The notes beneath the pieces were generated by a model. The model had not been told where the DNA came from. It saw only the letters and a list, made by a program, of their open reading frames with translations, and did no database searches. From assembly GCA_037126765.1 (NCBI GenBank), contig JBBCBC010000002.1, positions 47,496,889 to 47,560,888 on the forward strand: a DNA stretch of 64,000 nt, given 5' to 3'. The position numbers and the translations under genes were made by a program. Every line of letters begins with the position of its first letter. Positions within the stretch are counted from its first letter, which is position 1. The stretch comes from Stenogyne calaminthoides (lineage: Eukaryota > Streptophyta > Magnoliopsida > Lamiales > Lamiaceae). This document shows positions 11,492-22,952 of the stretch, one piece after another.

Positions 11492-12129
11492 ATGGCCGCT
11501 CCTGCTAATGATCCACTTCCAGTAACAACCATGATCAATATGGTCCCTATTAAACTGGAACCCTCAACGTATTTGATGTGGTATCGTCAAGTCGTTCACA
11601 TGGCTGAGTGTTTCGATTTGATGGGCTTTCTTGATGGCTCCGCAGTGGCACCGAACCCAACTATCACGTCAGCTTCCGGCGAAACATCGCCGAATCCAAA
11701 ATTCACAACTTGGCGTATGAAAGATAAGAAATTGTTGAGCGTCATGTTTACCTCTCTTTCTGTTGATGCCGCCTCTGAGGTCCTTGATTGTGCAACGTCC
11801 CAGGCTGCCTGGTCCACACTACAGGTCGTCTATTCTGATACATATGCATCCCACACTCACCAACTGCGTGAGGAATTATTATCGCTTCGAAAGGGCGAGC
11901 TCTCGGTTGATGATTTTGGCAAGAAATTTAAAAATCTGTGTGATCAACTCTCGGCAATTGGCCGTCCGATTGATGAGGCTGATAAAAGCCATTGTTTTCT
12001 TCGTGGCCTAGGAATCCAGTTCGCGAATTTTGCAGATACGAGAATGGCTTTAGATAAACTCCCGGTGTTTCGTGACCTGCTTCATCAAGCTCGGCAATAT
12101 GAGATGATGATTCGCTCTATGGAGGGTAC
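11492..12129 (+). pseudogene. Element A gag, N-terminal part (split by B)
   Basis: The reading frame from ATG 11492 encodes a copia Gag of the UBN2/DUF4219 type: ...YLMWYRQVVHMAECFDLMGFLDGS near the start and the conserved stretch ALWxxLxxxYSDTYASHTHQLREEL, then SVDDFGKKFKNLCDQL. Gag forms the virus-like particle that houses reverse transcription. The frame is open to 12129, where element B enters at the codon for Thr after Met-Glu-Gly. An upstream in-frame ATG at 11441 exists, but the 11492 ATG (AATGGCC) opens the recognisable protein. The rest of Gag is at 54045 onward. Confidence 0.85.
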
Positions 12130-12859
12130 TGTTGGGGTTATACGTGAAAGTATGCTTTTACTTTGTATAACCTATGTATTAAACACTTATTTACTGAAAT
12201 AAATTATTTATCACTGTTGCTTTAAATATGATTGTGTTGGGATATTTTAGTTTTGATAAATTATGCCAAAACATTATCAACTTGTATTTTTGAAGCTAAT
12301 CTACAGATAACAAGTTAAGGGGGAACGAGAGAACAAATTGAGGGGGAACTCATGAAATCAGAAGAAGATGATCGAGATCGACGAGGTCGCAGACGAGAAT
12401 GATCGAGATCGGATGAAAGTTAGATGAGTTCGAGTCAATCGATGAAGTGCGGCAAATCCGATGTGAAGAAAAGCTAAAGCCAAAGAAAATCGGAAGAGAA
12501 GGTTGCAGATCGGAAGATGGCGGAGATGAGATCGATCAAGATCGGGGCGTGATCGAGATCGAGATATGAAGAGGAGGCAGATGAGATCGACGAGATCGAC
12601 GTGATCGAGATCGACGCGGATCGAGATCGATATGATAACCCGATATGCTAACCCGATGTAATCGACCTAATGCTATCCCCGACATGTTGATCCGAAGAAA
12701 GAGTTGGTCCGATCACCGAGCCGATCGTGATCAGCAAAGAAGAAATCGATAGCCTCGAGTCAACGCGACCGAGGGGGTCGATGTCTCAATTCAAGAGCTA
12801 AACTCGCAGTTCTCGAGTGTCAGATGCCCGACGCATAAGGTCCGCCAACAGAAGTCTGT

Positions 12860-12990
12860 CAATCAAGAAACCCAAGGCCCGATAACTCAAGGCTTAGATA
12901 ACCAAGGCTAAGATAACTCAAGGCTTAGATAAACCAAGGCTCGGGATGCTCGATAATCAAGGCTCGATAAACCAAGGCTCAAGAAATCAA
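12860..12990 (+). repeat. Degenerate tandem repeat in solo LTR C
   Basis: About eight copies of a 14-16-bp unit around GATAA.(T)CAAGGCT are strung together with small variations. It lies about 140-270 bp before the TATA box of the LTR, inside U3. Confidence 0.65.
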
Positions 12991-13079
12991 GAATATAACC
13001 GCTAGATTCACCGGACGACGTGGACCAACGGAGAAGACGACAAGCCCTAAAAAAGCTACAAAAAGCTACAGAATAGTAT

Positions 13080-13120
13080 GGATTTGAATGTGATTCTCTC
13101 CAACGGTAACATTCAAATCC
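13080..13120 (+). promoter_or_regulatory. Hairpin directly upstream of the TATA box in LTR C
   Basis: GGATTTGAATGT (13080-13091) and its perfect reverse complement ACATTCAAATCC (13109-13120) flank a 17-nt loop. The TATA box follows at 13125-13132. The placement suggests a promoter element, but no function is proven. Confidence 0.6.
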
Positions 13121-13923
13121 ACACTATAAATACAAGTTCTTCCTTCATTATCAAGCGTGGAAGAGTGGAGAATGTAGCAAAAGATGCTACAGAGCGAAGA
13201 GCCATATATTCAAGCATTCCCACCATAGAACACTGAGCAAGAAATACACGCATATATTCAAAAGTGTTCTACCCTAGATCTAAGCACAAATGCAATATCC
13301 TAAGCTTAGAGAGATTTTCCCATCCTTAACATTGAGACTAAACAAATGTAAGGGAAAATCTCAACCTAGTTGGAAACCAAACAAATCTTTACCCAAACCC
13401 AAAAGTTAGGTTAAGTTTGTTACCGCAAGATTTCAGACTAGGGATTCTAGTTTCTGATTTCTGGGATCGGTTGAGTGTGAACTCAGTAAACATCTAGCAA
13501 TCCCGAAAGGGAGGGTAGGCAATCCCGTGAGGGAGATATGTCCCGTTTGAGTGTGAACTCGGTAAACATCTATTGGGTGTTGGACTAACACGTTAAACTA
13601 AGTCCAGTCGGTTAAGTCGGTTAAGTCGGTGCCCCTGTGAAGGGAAGAGTGGATGTAGGATGGGTTTTCGTCAGAACCACTATAAAATCGTGTGTTCTTT
13701 ACTGCTTTATGTTTATACTTGTCATATGCATTTGATTATAAGAAAAACAACACACATCGTTCTTAAAAGCAAAAAATTAGAATCACTCTGCCCTCACCCC
13801 TGTTTTATATGCATTACACGAAGTCTTCCGTGCACGCACATGGGTTTTCCACAAAATCGGGACCATCAGATTGAATGTTATATATATTTATTGCAAACTA
13901 TTCATAGCACGCGTTACATTGTA

Positions 13924-13963
13924 GTTAACGTGGTGATACCAGATCACAGAAGATCACGTTAAC
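13924..13963 (+). other. Conserved bulged stem-loop in B 5' LTR (U3)
   Basis: The outer stem GTTAACGTG/CACGTTAAC (9 bp) encloses the inner stem GTGAT/ATCAC (5 bp), with loop ACCAG and a 3' bulge AGAAGAT. The same structure is at 52348-52387, 44174-44213 (minus) and 62728-62767. In the last two the outer stem is GTTAATTTA/TAAATTAAC, so three pairs changed together. Confidence 0.75.
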
Positions 13964-15616
13964 AGTGCCTTGTAAATGAGTGCGTGTTTCACAACTTAGA
14001 TAGATCTGAACAATCTATTGATAGAAGTTGATGTGTAAGACTCAGATTGACTTGTCTTGACCAAGAGATTACACTAGTGCATTCGATGCGCTGAAGCGGA
14101 CCTACAGAGAGGATAAACTCATTCGCACTGACTTAAGGGATGAAGAGTTAGACCTCAGTGATTTTTGATTCTTAATCTCTGTCGCTTAATAAAGACTGTG
14201 TGCGATTAGTAGTTATTACTTTGAATTGTAAATGAGAAGAGAATCATTGCGACTTCGATACCCTATATCTTGGGCAATAATATTAATTGCACGACAGTTG
14301 CTAAATTAATACAGAGAATCGTGTGCTTGCAATGTCTTGCTTGATTGGTCCCCTTGGTGGGCCCAGAACCTTTATCATACAAAATCTTGCAAGTGGAATT
14401 AATTTTCCGGTATGGATAATAAAGTTGGGTTGTCCTTACTCCAAGGATAAAGATATTAATTAATATAAAGCTTTTCAGTGGCTTAATTAATTAATGGACT
14501 AAATAATCTTAAACACGGAAAATAATAACCGGGATTCATATTACCGTAATATGGGTTAAGATTGGATAGTGCAATATTAATTATATAGTGGCATTAATTA
14601 ATATTAATGGGCTGAATTATATTGTAGCTCAATATTGGAATTCAGAAGCCCATTGGAAGGTCCATCTTAATTCTCCTAAAGGCCCCTCAAGTAGCCCAAT
14701 TAAAGTCCAATAAATAAAAGGTGCTTAAAATAAAATAAATTATTGTTGCTTATATTTCCTTGAATTTTTTGAAAATATTAAAGAAAAGAGGGAGAAGAAT
14801 TTTCTTGAAAGGATTTTATGGAAAGGAGATAATGTATTCTTGGAATACAAGATTATCCCATAAATTCAAGAAACTCCCACTTGGCTTCTTTAATAGGGAA
14901 TTTTCGAAAATTACAGGGCAATAATAGGAAGAAGGATTTTCTTGATTTTCTTGGAAAGATTTTATGGAAAAATATACGTATTCTAGAAATACAAGAATAT
15001 CTCATAAATTCAAGAAAGATCCAATCTTGAAAGATCCCCTATTATTTCGAAAATATTAGGCTAAATAAGGGTGTGAGATTTTTGTGGAAAAATACACATA
15101 GAAAGGAGAATATATGAGATATATTCAAGATTTCTTGGAGATCAAGAAAAGATCTTTTCCAAACCCTTTTTGACTGAATTTTTTCGCCCCCCTATGTATA
15201 AATAAGGGGATGAATTCTTTTTATTCCCCTAGTGTTCCATGCGTTGGAAATATTAGAAATCCACAAAGGTGGTGCAACAATATTTTTATTTTCCTTATTT
15301 TATAAATCGTTCATCGGAGAACCTTCCACCGGGGTTATTGGACGAGGACTTGGGAATACTTGAGAAAGACTTTTGGTCGGTATCCAGATACTTGATCCTG
15401 TCTGTCTCAAATCGTCTCTCCAACGGGTACGTTTACGTAAACTCCTAGAAATTCCGCATGCTAGGATCTTTTACGTGAAATTTTATTTGCATGTTGTTGT
15501 TGGTTTAATTATTATTTGAATTCACTTAGGTAAATTCATGCTAGTAATAATTGTTAATTTAAATTTGTGTTTATGAGGTCATCCCGATAGATCCTGACAC
15601 ATGTTATCCCAACAAC

Positions 15617-15629
15617 TGGTACCAGAGCC
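15617..15629 (+). other. Primer-binding site of element B
   Basis: TGGTACCAGAGCC lies two bases after the LTR end. It matches the initiator tRNA-Met PBS (TGGTATCAGAGC) except for one T to C change. Confidence 0.8.
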
Positions 15630-15920
15630 CTGGTTCGGGCTCTGATCTTTTAAACTGTAATTTAAATAGTTGTTCATTAAAATTGAAATTGGATAGTAGA
15701 ACTGTTAGATCTGTTTTGCAGGTATCCAATTGTCATGGTATTTTAATGTGCTTATTTACATGCAAATATATTGTTGGTTTTTAATTCGATTCGTTCGAAT
15801 TCGTTTTGCCTCGTGAGAAAATCCACGAGTAGATTAGGATTTGTTTGATTTGATCAATGTAATAGACTAGTCTAGATCTAGGTTTATTTATTTTTCGTAA
15901 ATAAATTGTAACCGGATCGT

Positions 15921-16330
15921 GAACAAAGATGGAGACGATGAATTAAAGACAGACGTCCGAGTGTCCGGACGTACGCGAGCCAAGGCGGAGCACGCGGACT
16001 AGGCGGAACGCCTAGCGACCGCGCGCACCACCCGGGAGATCGCGGACGGGGCATGGTGAACGTGCGCTACGCGCGCAAGGCGCGCAAGGCGCGCAAGGCG
16101 AACGAGGGCAGCCGGGCGCAGCACGCGCATGGCGCGCACAAGGCATGCGACCAGGCTGGGCCATGCTGGGCGATGGGGTGCGGGACCTCGGACGTACAAG
16201 CATCCGGGCGACGCCTCGCGCGCTCAAAGGCTGTGGGCGGGATGGCCGATACAGAACGGGGCGTGTTCCTAGGCGCATGCGACTCGCATTCTGGGTCGTG
16301 AGTTACTCATTTTCCGGACGTCGTCCTAAC
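15921..16330 (+). other. GC- and CpG-rich segment in the leader of B
   Basis: About 400 bp rich in CG dinucleotides stands out from AT-rich surroundings. It includes three tandem GCGCAAGGC units near 16072-16098. ORFs on both strands here are by-products of the GC bias and show no family features. It belongs to the untranslated leader between the PBS and gag. Confidence 0.7.
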
Positions 16331-16736
16331 CCGTAATGGAGGACATTTTTTTAAGAATTGTTGCGGATTCAGTGGGAGCCTTTCGAGACGAACGATGAAG
16401 GCAAAAGAAGAGACGATTTCTCAAGATCAAGATTTAGAATTTAAACCATGACAGTTGGATATATGTGCCCAACGTGATTTATTTTGTCTTGATGTTTGTT
16501 TTAAATTCGTGCAATTTTATTTGTTAAATGTGTTTGCATGATTTAGAATTGTCTAAAAGAAAATCTCACTTTCAAAAATTACTAAGTATGTTTTATTGAC
16601 AAATTTTATTCCGGATAATAAAATTTCGTCAAATTTGACCTCCATGATTTATTTATTTGTGAATTCTTTTGGAGAAATTTCCCCCACGGAACGGCCAAAA
16701 GATGGTTTTCACATGAATAAATTCCCAAAAGGATGA

Positions 16737-17258
16737 TGTTACGAGAATGGGTGTGGATGGAAAGATAGAAGGAAAGGGAGCGGAGGTAGAGGAAGAAGAA
16801 CTAGGGTTTTCAGACAAGAGTGGTGTACTTGACTCTCAATGTCTGAAAGAGGGAGTTATATCAATTGGGCCTTCAGCAGAATTGGGCCGAGGAATTAATT
16901 CAACTGAGGAAGTGATTTTATCTGGTGGGCCGAACTATGCAGGGAATATGACTAATCTGGCCCAAAAATAATTATTAAACGAAGTATCAACCCTGAGTAG
17001 AAATATTTACACTTTCAGTATTTAAATTTCCCTAATTTACACACTTGTGTGTGGTTCCAAACTGTGGTTACAAATTGGCAGCTGGCCATTGGTGATCGGT
17101 ATCAAAAAAATATTCTAACTTTCCACTATCTCTCTCCAATTCTCTCTCTCCCTAATTTCTTCTTTCCCAAGATAACATTCTATCTGTGTTCATACATATT
17201 TCTGGAAAAAATACAAAAACATGTCATGAAAAATTACAAAATTCATCCTAATACAACA
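16737..17258 (+). repeat. 5' LTR of element D
   Basis: 522 bp, TGTTACGAG to ACAACA. The 3' copy is split into 21876-22306 and 34154-34245. Confidence 0.92.
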
Positions 17259-17260
17259 CT

Positions 17261-17274
17261 TGGTAATCAGAGCC
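17261..17274 (+). other. Primer-binding site of element D
   Basis: TGGTAATCAGAGCC follows the LTR by two bases. It fits the initiator tRNA-Met site with one inserted A. Confidence 0.7.
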
Positions 17275-17287
17275 ACAATTCCTGATT

Positions 17288-20200
17288 ATGGCTGAAGGCA
17301 CCCGCATTAAGGAACTGCAAGAAGCACACAAAAAGTTAGAAACATTGATCCAAACAGAAACTTTGAAAAAAGAAGCATCAGAAGGTAAATTCAAAGACAA
17401 TATACAGGGGTTAACAACCACAGTGGAGGAAAAGCTTGACAATGTCACCAAAACTTTGGCAATGTTACAACTTCAATTTCTAAACATGGATAAAAACAAA
17501 GGTCTATCTGGTGATGGTGGTTCAATCTTGGGAAGTCCTGGGTCAGGATCAACAGGACCTACACCTTTGAATCAGTACCAGGATTCATCAGGTTCAGGGC
17601 CTAAGCTGATTCACAGTGGGGCAAATTTTCACAGCCCAGTACCCAAAATTGAGTTTCCTAGGTTTGATGGATCTAAACCTATGTCATGGATTCTGAAATG
17701 CAATGGTTATTTCAACCTGATGCCGAGCATGACAGATCAACAGAAGGTAACTCTTGCCTCTATTCATTTTGATGGAAAGACAGCCTTATGGGTTCAAAAT
17801 TTTAACCAAAACAAAGTAGATCTTACTTGGGTGCAATTTCTGGAAATTTTATCTACAAGATTTGAGGAGATTAGAGATTCTTCTGTAATCTCTGAGTTTA
17901 ACAAACTTAAACAGATGGGGAATTATGAGGATTATGTGGATAAGTTTGAAGAATTGAAAGCTTGTATGTTATTAGTCACTGGTGATGTGTTTTTTGAGGC
18001 CTATTTTGTGGCTAGTTTCATTGGAGACCTCAATGAGGAATTACAGGCTACAGTAACCATGTTTGAGCCTGCTACTCTCCAACATGCCATCAAATTGGGC
18101 AGGAAACAGGATCAAGCTACTGCAACACTAACTAAAAAACTCAAACCCTTTTCTAAGGGTTCTAACCCTAACCCTAACCCTAACTTTTGGAAGAAAGGTG
18201 ATGTTACTGGTGGTGTTGTGGGAAAAGGGAGTTTCTCTCCATCAAAACCCCCCTTCAAAATTCTAACACCAACAGAAATGGCAGCAAGAAGAGAGAAGGG
18301 GCTATGTTACAACTGTGATGAACCATTTGTTCATGGTCATAGATGTAAGCAGAAGATTTCTTATATGATAATGGCAGAAGAAAGTGAGGACAATGTTTCT
18401 CCCACAACAGGCACCGATTCTGAAGTTGAGGAACAGGTGGTTTATGGGGCAGACATCATGGAAGAAATTCAGATGTCATTAAATGCTCTAAGTGGTGAGG
18501 ATGGGGTAACTACTATGAGACTCTTTGGGGAGTTTGGCCACAACAAACTCCATATTCTTATTGACTCGGGAAGCACCTTGAGTTTCATTCAAGCTGCTAC
18601 AGCTAAAAGGCTCAATTGTTCTATCAGTGCTGCTAAACCATTATTGGTTAAAGTAGCTAATGGTCAGAGATTGGTCAGTTCCCAACAGGTGAACCCTTTC
18701 ACTTGGAAGATGCAGGGCCACCAATTCACCTATCCATTGAGGCTGTTGGAAAATGAAGGTTGTGATATGATTTTGGGAGGGGATTGGTTGAAATCATGTA
18801 CCCCCATTGAATTAGACTATGAAAAAATGACTTTTACAGTCAATTTGTTGGGAACCAGAGTGAAGTTGCAAGCCCTTACTGTTGGGATTACTCATTCCCC
18901 AACACTTTCCTCATCAGCTGAGTGCAAGATGATTACTGATGTGGGCTTATTTCAAATGGTGCACATTGAAGGAGCTAAGGACATTATCGAAATGTTCTTA
19001 GTTACATCAACCCCTTCAGCACCAGAAGGAGAAGATTCAGCATTGCAAAACTTATTGCTAGCATATCAAGATATATTTGAGGAACCAGTGGAGTTGCCAT
19101 CAGGAAGAGGAGTGGAGCATCAGATCTTGCTAAAACCTGGTAGTATTCCTAAGCAACAATATCCTTACAGAACTTCTCACAGTCATAAAGAAGAAATTGA
19201 GAGGATTGTGAAGGATTTGCTAGTTACTGGGGTTATTCAGCATAACAAGAGTCCATTTGCCTCCCCAGTCATTTTAGTAAAGAAGAAGGATGGCACATGG
19301 AGACCGTGTGTGGATTACAGGTACTTAAATGAACTTACCATCAAGCACAACTATCCTATTCCCATCATTGATGAGCTACTTGATGAATTGAATGGGGCTA
19401 AGGTGTTTTCCAAGATTGATTTCAGGTCAGGATATTTTCAGATCCTAATGAAGGAAGAACACAGACATTTAACTGCTTTCAGGACCCACAATGGCCACTA
19501 TGAGTTTTTAGTGATGCCATTTGGTCTATGAAATGCCCCTGCTACCTTCCAACCACTAATGAATCAGGTCTTTAGGGAGCATCTAAGGAAATTTGTACTA
19601 GTTTTCTTTGATGACATCTTGGTGTATAGAGTTGATTTGAAGCAACACTTACTCCATTTGGAGTCAGTTTTACAACTTCTCAGAGCTAACAAGTTGTTTT
19701 CAAAGAGAAGCAAGTGCAGTTTTGGGCAAACCAGGGTGGAGTACCTTGGGCATATTATCTCTAAAGATGGGGTGGCTACTGACCCTGAAAAGATTGAGTG
19801 CATGGTTTAATGGCCAAAACCACAAACCATCAAACAGTTAAGAGGGTTTTTGGGCTTAACTGGTTATTATAGGAAGATTGTGAAAGGTTATGGCTTCATT
19901 AGCAAGCCTCCCACCTCCTTATTGAAGAAGGACAACTTCAAATGGAGTCCTGAAGCAGATTTAGCTTTTCAAAAACTGAAACAAGCTATGGTGACTGTTC
20001 CAGTACTAGCATTGCCTGATTTCACCAAGAAATTTGTGGTGGAAACTGATGCTAGTGGAAGGGGTCTTGGAGCAGTGCTCATGCAGGAGGGAAAACCCAT
20101 TGCATACATGAGCAAGTCCTTGTGTCCTAGGAATCAAGCTCTTTCTATCTATGAAAGAGAGTTCCTAGCTGTGCTTATGGCTATACAAAAGTGGAAACAC

Positions 20201-21875
20201 TATTTACAAGGCCAAAATTCACCATAAAAACTGACCAACAGTCACTCAAATACTTGTTGGACCAGAAGGTGGTTACTCCACTCCAACATAAGTGGATCAC
20301 CAAGCTACTGGGCCTTGAGTATGACATACAGTACAAGAAGGGTTGTGAGAATAGTGCAACAGATGCACTATCCAGGAGGGATTACACCTCCAACAATTGT
20401 TCAGCTATAACTATTGTTACTTCTTCTTGGTTGGAACAAGTTGTAATCAGCTACAATGGTGATGACTACATTCAAGAAGACATCAAATCTAAGGGTATGG
20501 ATTCCACTACATTTCCCTTATTTCAATTCACTAATGGTGTCTTAAGGTACAAAAGAAGGCTAGTGGTGGGCAGTGGTCAGGGATTAAGGGAAATAATCCT
20601 GGCTGTAATGCATTCTACATCTTATGGAGGGCACTCTGGAGTTACTGGCACCTATCAAAGGCTTAAAAGGTCATTCTTTTGGCCTAACATGAGAGAGGAT
20701 GTACTCAGATGGGTCAAACTGTGTGAGGTATGTGCTAAAAACAAATCTAGCCCTGGCCTATACCCTGGGCTATTACAACCCCTCCCTATTCCAGACCAAG
20801 CTTGGACTCATATCTCTATGGATTTCATAGAGGGGCTTCCTAAATCATGGGGAAAAGATGTGATTTAGGTTATTGTGGATAGGTACACTAATATTCACAT
20901 TTCATAGCTCTCTCACACCCTTACACTGCCAACTCACTTGCTAAGGTGTTTCTTGATGTCATCTATAAGCTACATGGCTTACCAGCTAATATAGTGAGTG
21001 ATAGAGATAAAATCTTCACTAGTTGTTTTTGGAGGGAGTTGTTTAAACTGTTGGGAACACAACTTAACCTCAGTTCATCCTACCACCCTCAATCTGATGG
21101 CCAGACTGAGAGGGTGAACCAATGCCTAGAGCAGTACTTAAGGTGTATGGTGAGTGACAACCCTAAGCAGTGGCTAAAGTGGCTTTCATTAGCTGAGTAT
21201 TGGTATAATACTAACTATCACTCTAGTTTGAAAATGACCCCTTTTGAGGCTCTCTACGGGTATTCACCTACTGGCTTTGCTTTTGGCCCCTATTTGGATT
21301 CTACTACTGCTGAAGTAACAGATTTACTCAAACACAGACAGAGGGTTACTGAGCAGATTAAAGAAAATTTGAACAAAGCACAGCACCGCATGAAACTATA
21401 TGCAGATAAGAGCAGACAAGAGCGTTTTTTGAAGTGGGGGACCAAGTTTTCCTCAAGCTACAGCCCTTTCGGCAGAACTCAGTTCAATACCCGAAGCACC
21501 TCAAGCTGTCATCAAAATATTTTGGTCCCTATACAGTCTTGCAAAGGGTGAGAAATGTTGCATATAAGTTAGATTTGCCTTTGGGATCTAAGATCCACCC
21601 GGTCTTCCATGTATCCCCACTCAAATGGTACATTGTGCAGAAATACGTACCTTCACAGATCCTTCCAGATATCGACAGCAATGGTCTCTTCTTGATCCTT
21701 CCAGTTCGTATCATCGACGGTCACGTGCACCTGGAAAAAAGACAAGAGAACAGGTTAAAATTTGTTGGTTTGCAGAAGAATGGGAAATGGATTCATGGAA
21801 GGATACCGCCTCAATCAAACACAAATTCACTGGAGATCATCCTTGGGGACAAGGATCTTTCGTTGGCAGGAATAT
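17288..21875 (+). pseudogene. Element D gag-pol polyprotein, broken
   Basis: From ATG 17288 a single frame encodes a coiled-coil Gag N-terminus, the capsid region, a knuckle CYNCDEPFVHGHRC, protease (IDSGSTLSF) and RT. RT has a FFDD catalytic motif. RNase H follows (VVETDASGRGLGAVL), then integrase with its HHCC zinc site and D,D,E residues (MDFIEGLP, VSDRDKIF, QTERVNQCLE). The C-terminal tail contains a chromodomain-like remnant (ASIKHKF...) in another frame. Lesions: TGA for Trp at 19529, TAA for Gln at 19808, TAG at 20866, and frameshifts near 20210, 20890, 21428 and 21780. The Gag half is intact. In life this polyprotein would copy and insert the element, with the chromodomain guiding integration to chromatin. 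Confidence 0.9.
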
Positions 21876-22306
21876 TGTTACGAGAATGGGTGTGGATGGA
21901 AAGATAGAAGGAAAGGGAGCAGAGGTAGACAAAGAAGAATTAGGGTTTTCAGACAAGAGTGGTGTACTTGACTCTCAATGTCTGAAAGAGGGAGTTATAT
22001 AAATTTGGCCTTCAGCAGAAGTGGTCCGAGGAATTAATTCAACTGAGGAAGTGATTTTATCTGGAGGGCCGAACTATGCAGGGAATATGACTAATCCGGC
22101 CCAAAAATAATTATTAAACGAAGTATCAGCCCTGAGTAGAAATATTTACACTTTCAGTATTTAAATTTCCCTAATTTACACACTTGTGTGTGGTCCCAAA
22201 CTGTGGTTACAAATTGCCAGCTGGCCATTGGTGATCAGTATCAAAAAAATATTCTAACTTCCCACTATCTCTCTCCAATTCTCTCTCTCCCTAATTTCTT
22301 CTTTCC
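21876..22306 (+). repeat. 3' LTR of element D, first part
   Basis: 431 bp up to the insertion of E; the remaining 92 bp are at 34154-34245. Together they give 523 bp. Confidence 0.92.
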
Positions 22307-22870
22307 TGTTGTACGGGGAGGGTAATCTCATATGTAACGTGTTATCCGACTATGTCTAGCTGGGGCAGGACGGGAGGCGTCTTTGGAGTTTCGGGAGGTC
22401 ACCTGCGGCCTGACATAACAAGAAGGTGGTGGTGCGACTTGAAAGAGCCGGAAGTCGCGGTCGAAGTGATCACAACTTCGGTTGGAGATATATATGGACA
22501 AGATTCGGGCAGTTATGGTGAGGCGGATTTCTCGGGATGTATCCAGGAAAGCATATCCCGTGGAGCTTGACGGAAAGGGAGTAAGGAAGGAAACCCTGAT
22601 CAGCCTACGAGAGAAAGCCCACGAAGACCGTAGCCCTAGATTTATGTCTATAAATGTCACTTGTAGTGTACGTTGTAAGAGATCGAACTTTTAGTACCCT
22701 AGGCATATATTATACAGTACAAATCCTGGCTTGGTGCCCCCAGACGTAGTCTATTCCAAAGATTTAACCGGGTAATCAAATCACTTGTCATTTATTGCTT
22801 TCTCCGTGGTATTGATCGGAGCATTACTAAATTGTTTGCTTGTTCGCAGGTAACAAAACCGGGTACAACA
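22307..22870 (+). repeat. 5' LTR of element E
   Basis: 564 bp, TGTTGTACGG to GGTACAACA. TATA box TATAAATG is at about 22649-22656. Confidence 0.9.
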
Positions 22871-22871
22871 A

Positions 22872-22889
22872 TTGGCGCCATCTGTGGGA
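22872..22889 (+). other. Primer-binding site of element E
   Basis: TTGGCGCCATCTGTGGGA begins one base after the LTR. TTGGCGCC-type sites are usual in Tat-type gypsy elements. F has the same site with CCGTC. Confidence 0.8.
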
Positions 22890-22952
22890 AACACAATTCC
22901 TACGAAATCACTTTGTTCGAAGGAAGACCCATCTCATCTCTGATCAATACCA

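Larger units (their letters stand above)
12235..13868 (+). mobile_element. Element C: solo LTR, 1634 bp, in B's 5' LTR
   Basis: Begins TGTTGGGATATTTTAG and ends ACCATCA, with TSD GATTG at 12230-12234 and 13869-13873. It has no coding domain, PBS or repeated ends, so it is a solo LTR left by LTR-LTR recombination. The start resembles long-LTR copia (SIRE-type) elements, by memory only. It contains GAGATCGA-type repeats (about 12366-12620), a run of CAAGGCT-containing units (about 12860-12990), and a TATA box TATAAATA at 13125-13132 directly after a hairpin. Confidence 0.85.
12130..15614 (+). repeat. 5' LTR of element B, split by solo LTR C
   Basis: Two pieces, 12130-12234 and 13874-15614 (13869-13873 is the duplicated target), add up to 1846 bp. 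A TATA box TATAAATAAG lies at about 15197. The U3 part holds a conserved bulged stem-loop at 13924-13963. Confidence 0.92.

Noticed and set aside
12366..12990. CRISPR-like array
   Set aside because: The repeats in LTR C are degenerate, contiguous and without spacers; this is plant nuclear DNA.
16012..16278. Ala/Arg/Pro-rich ORFs on the minus strand of the GC-rich leader
   Set aside because: They come from GC bias and a small tandem repeat; no domain, and a transposon leader is not expected to code.
18163..18186. Telomere-like (CCCTAA) repeats
   Set aside because: Only about three 6-bp units, inside the gag frame of D where they encode an Asn-Pro repeat; plant telomeres use a 7-bp unit.
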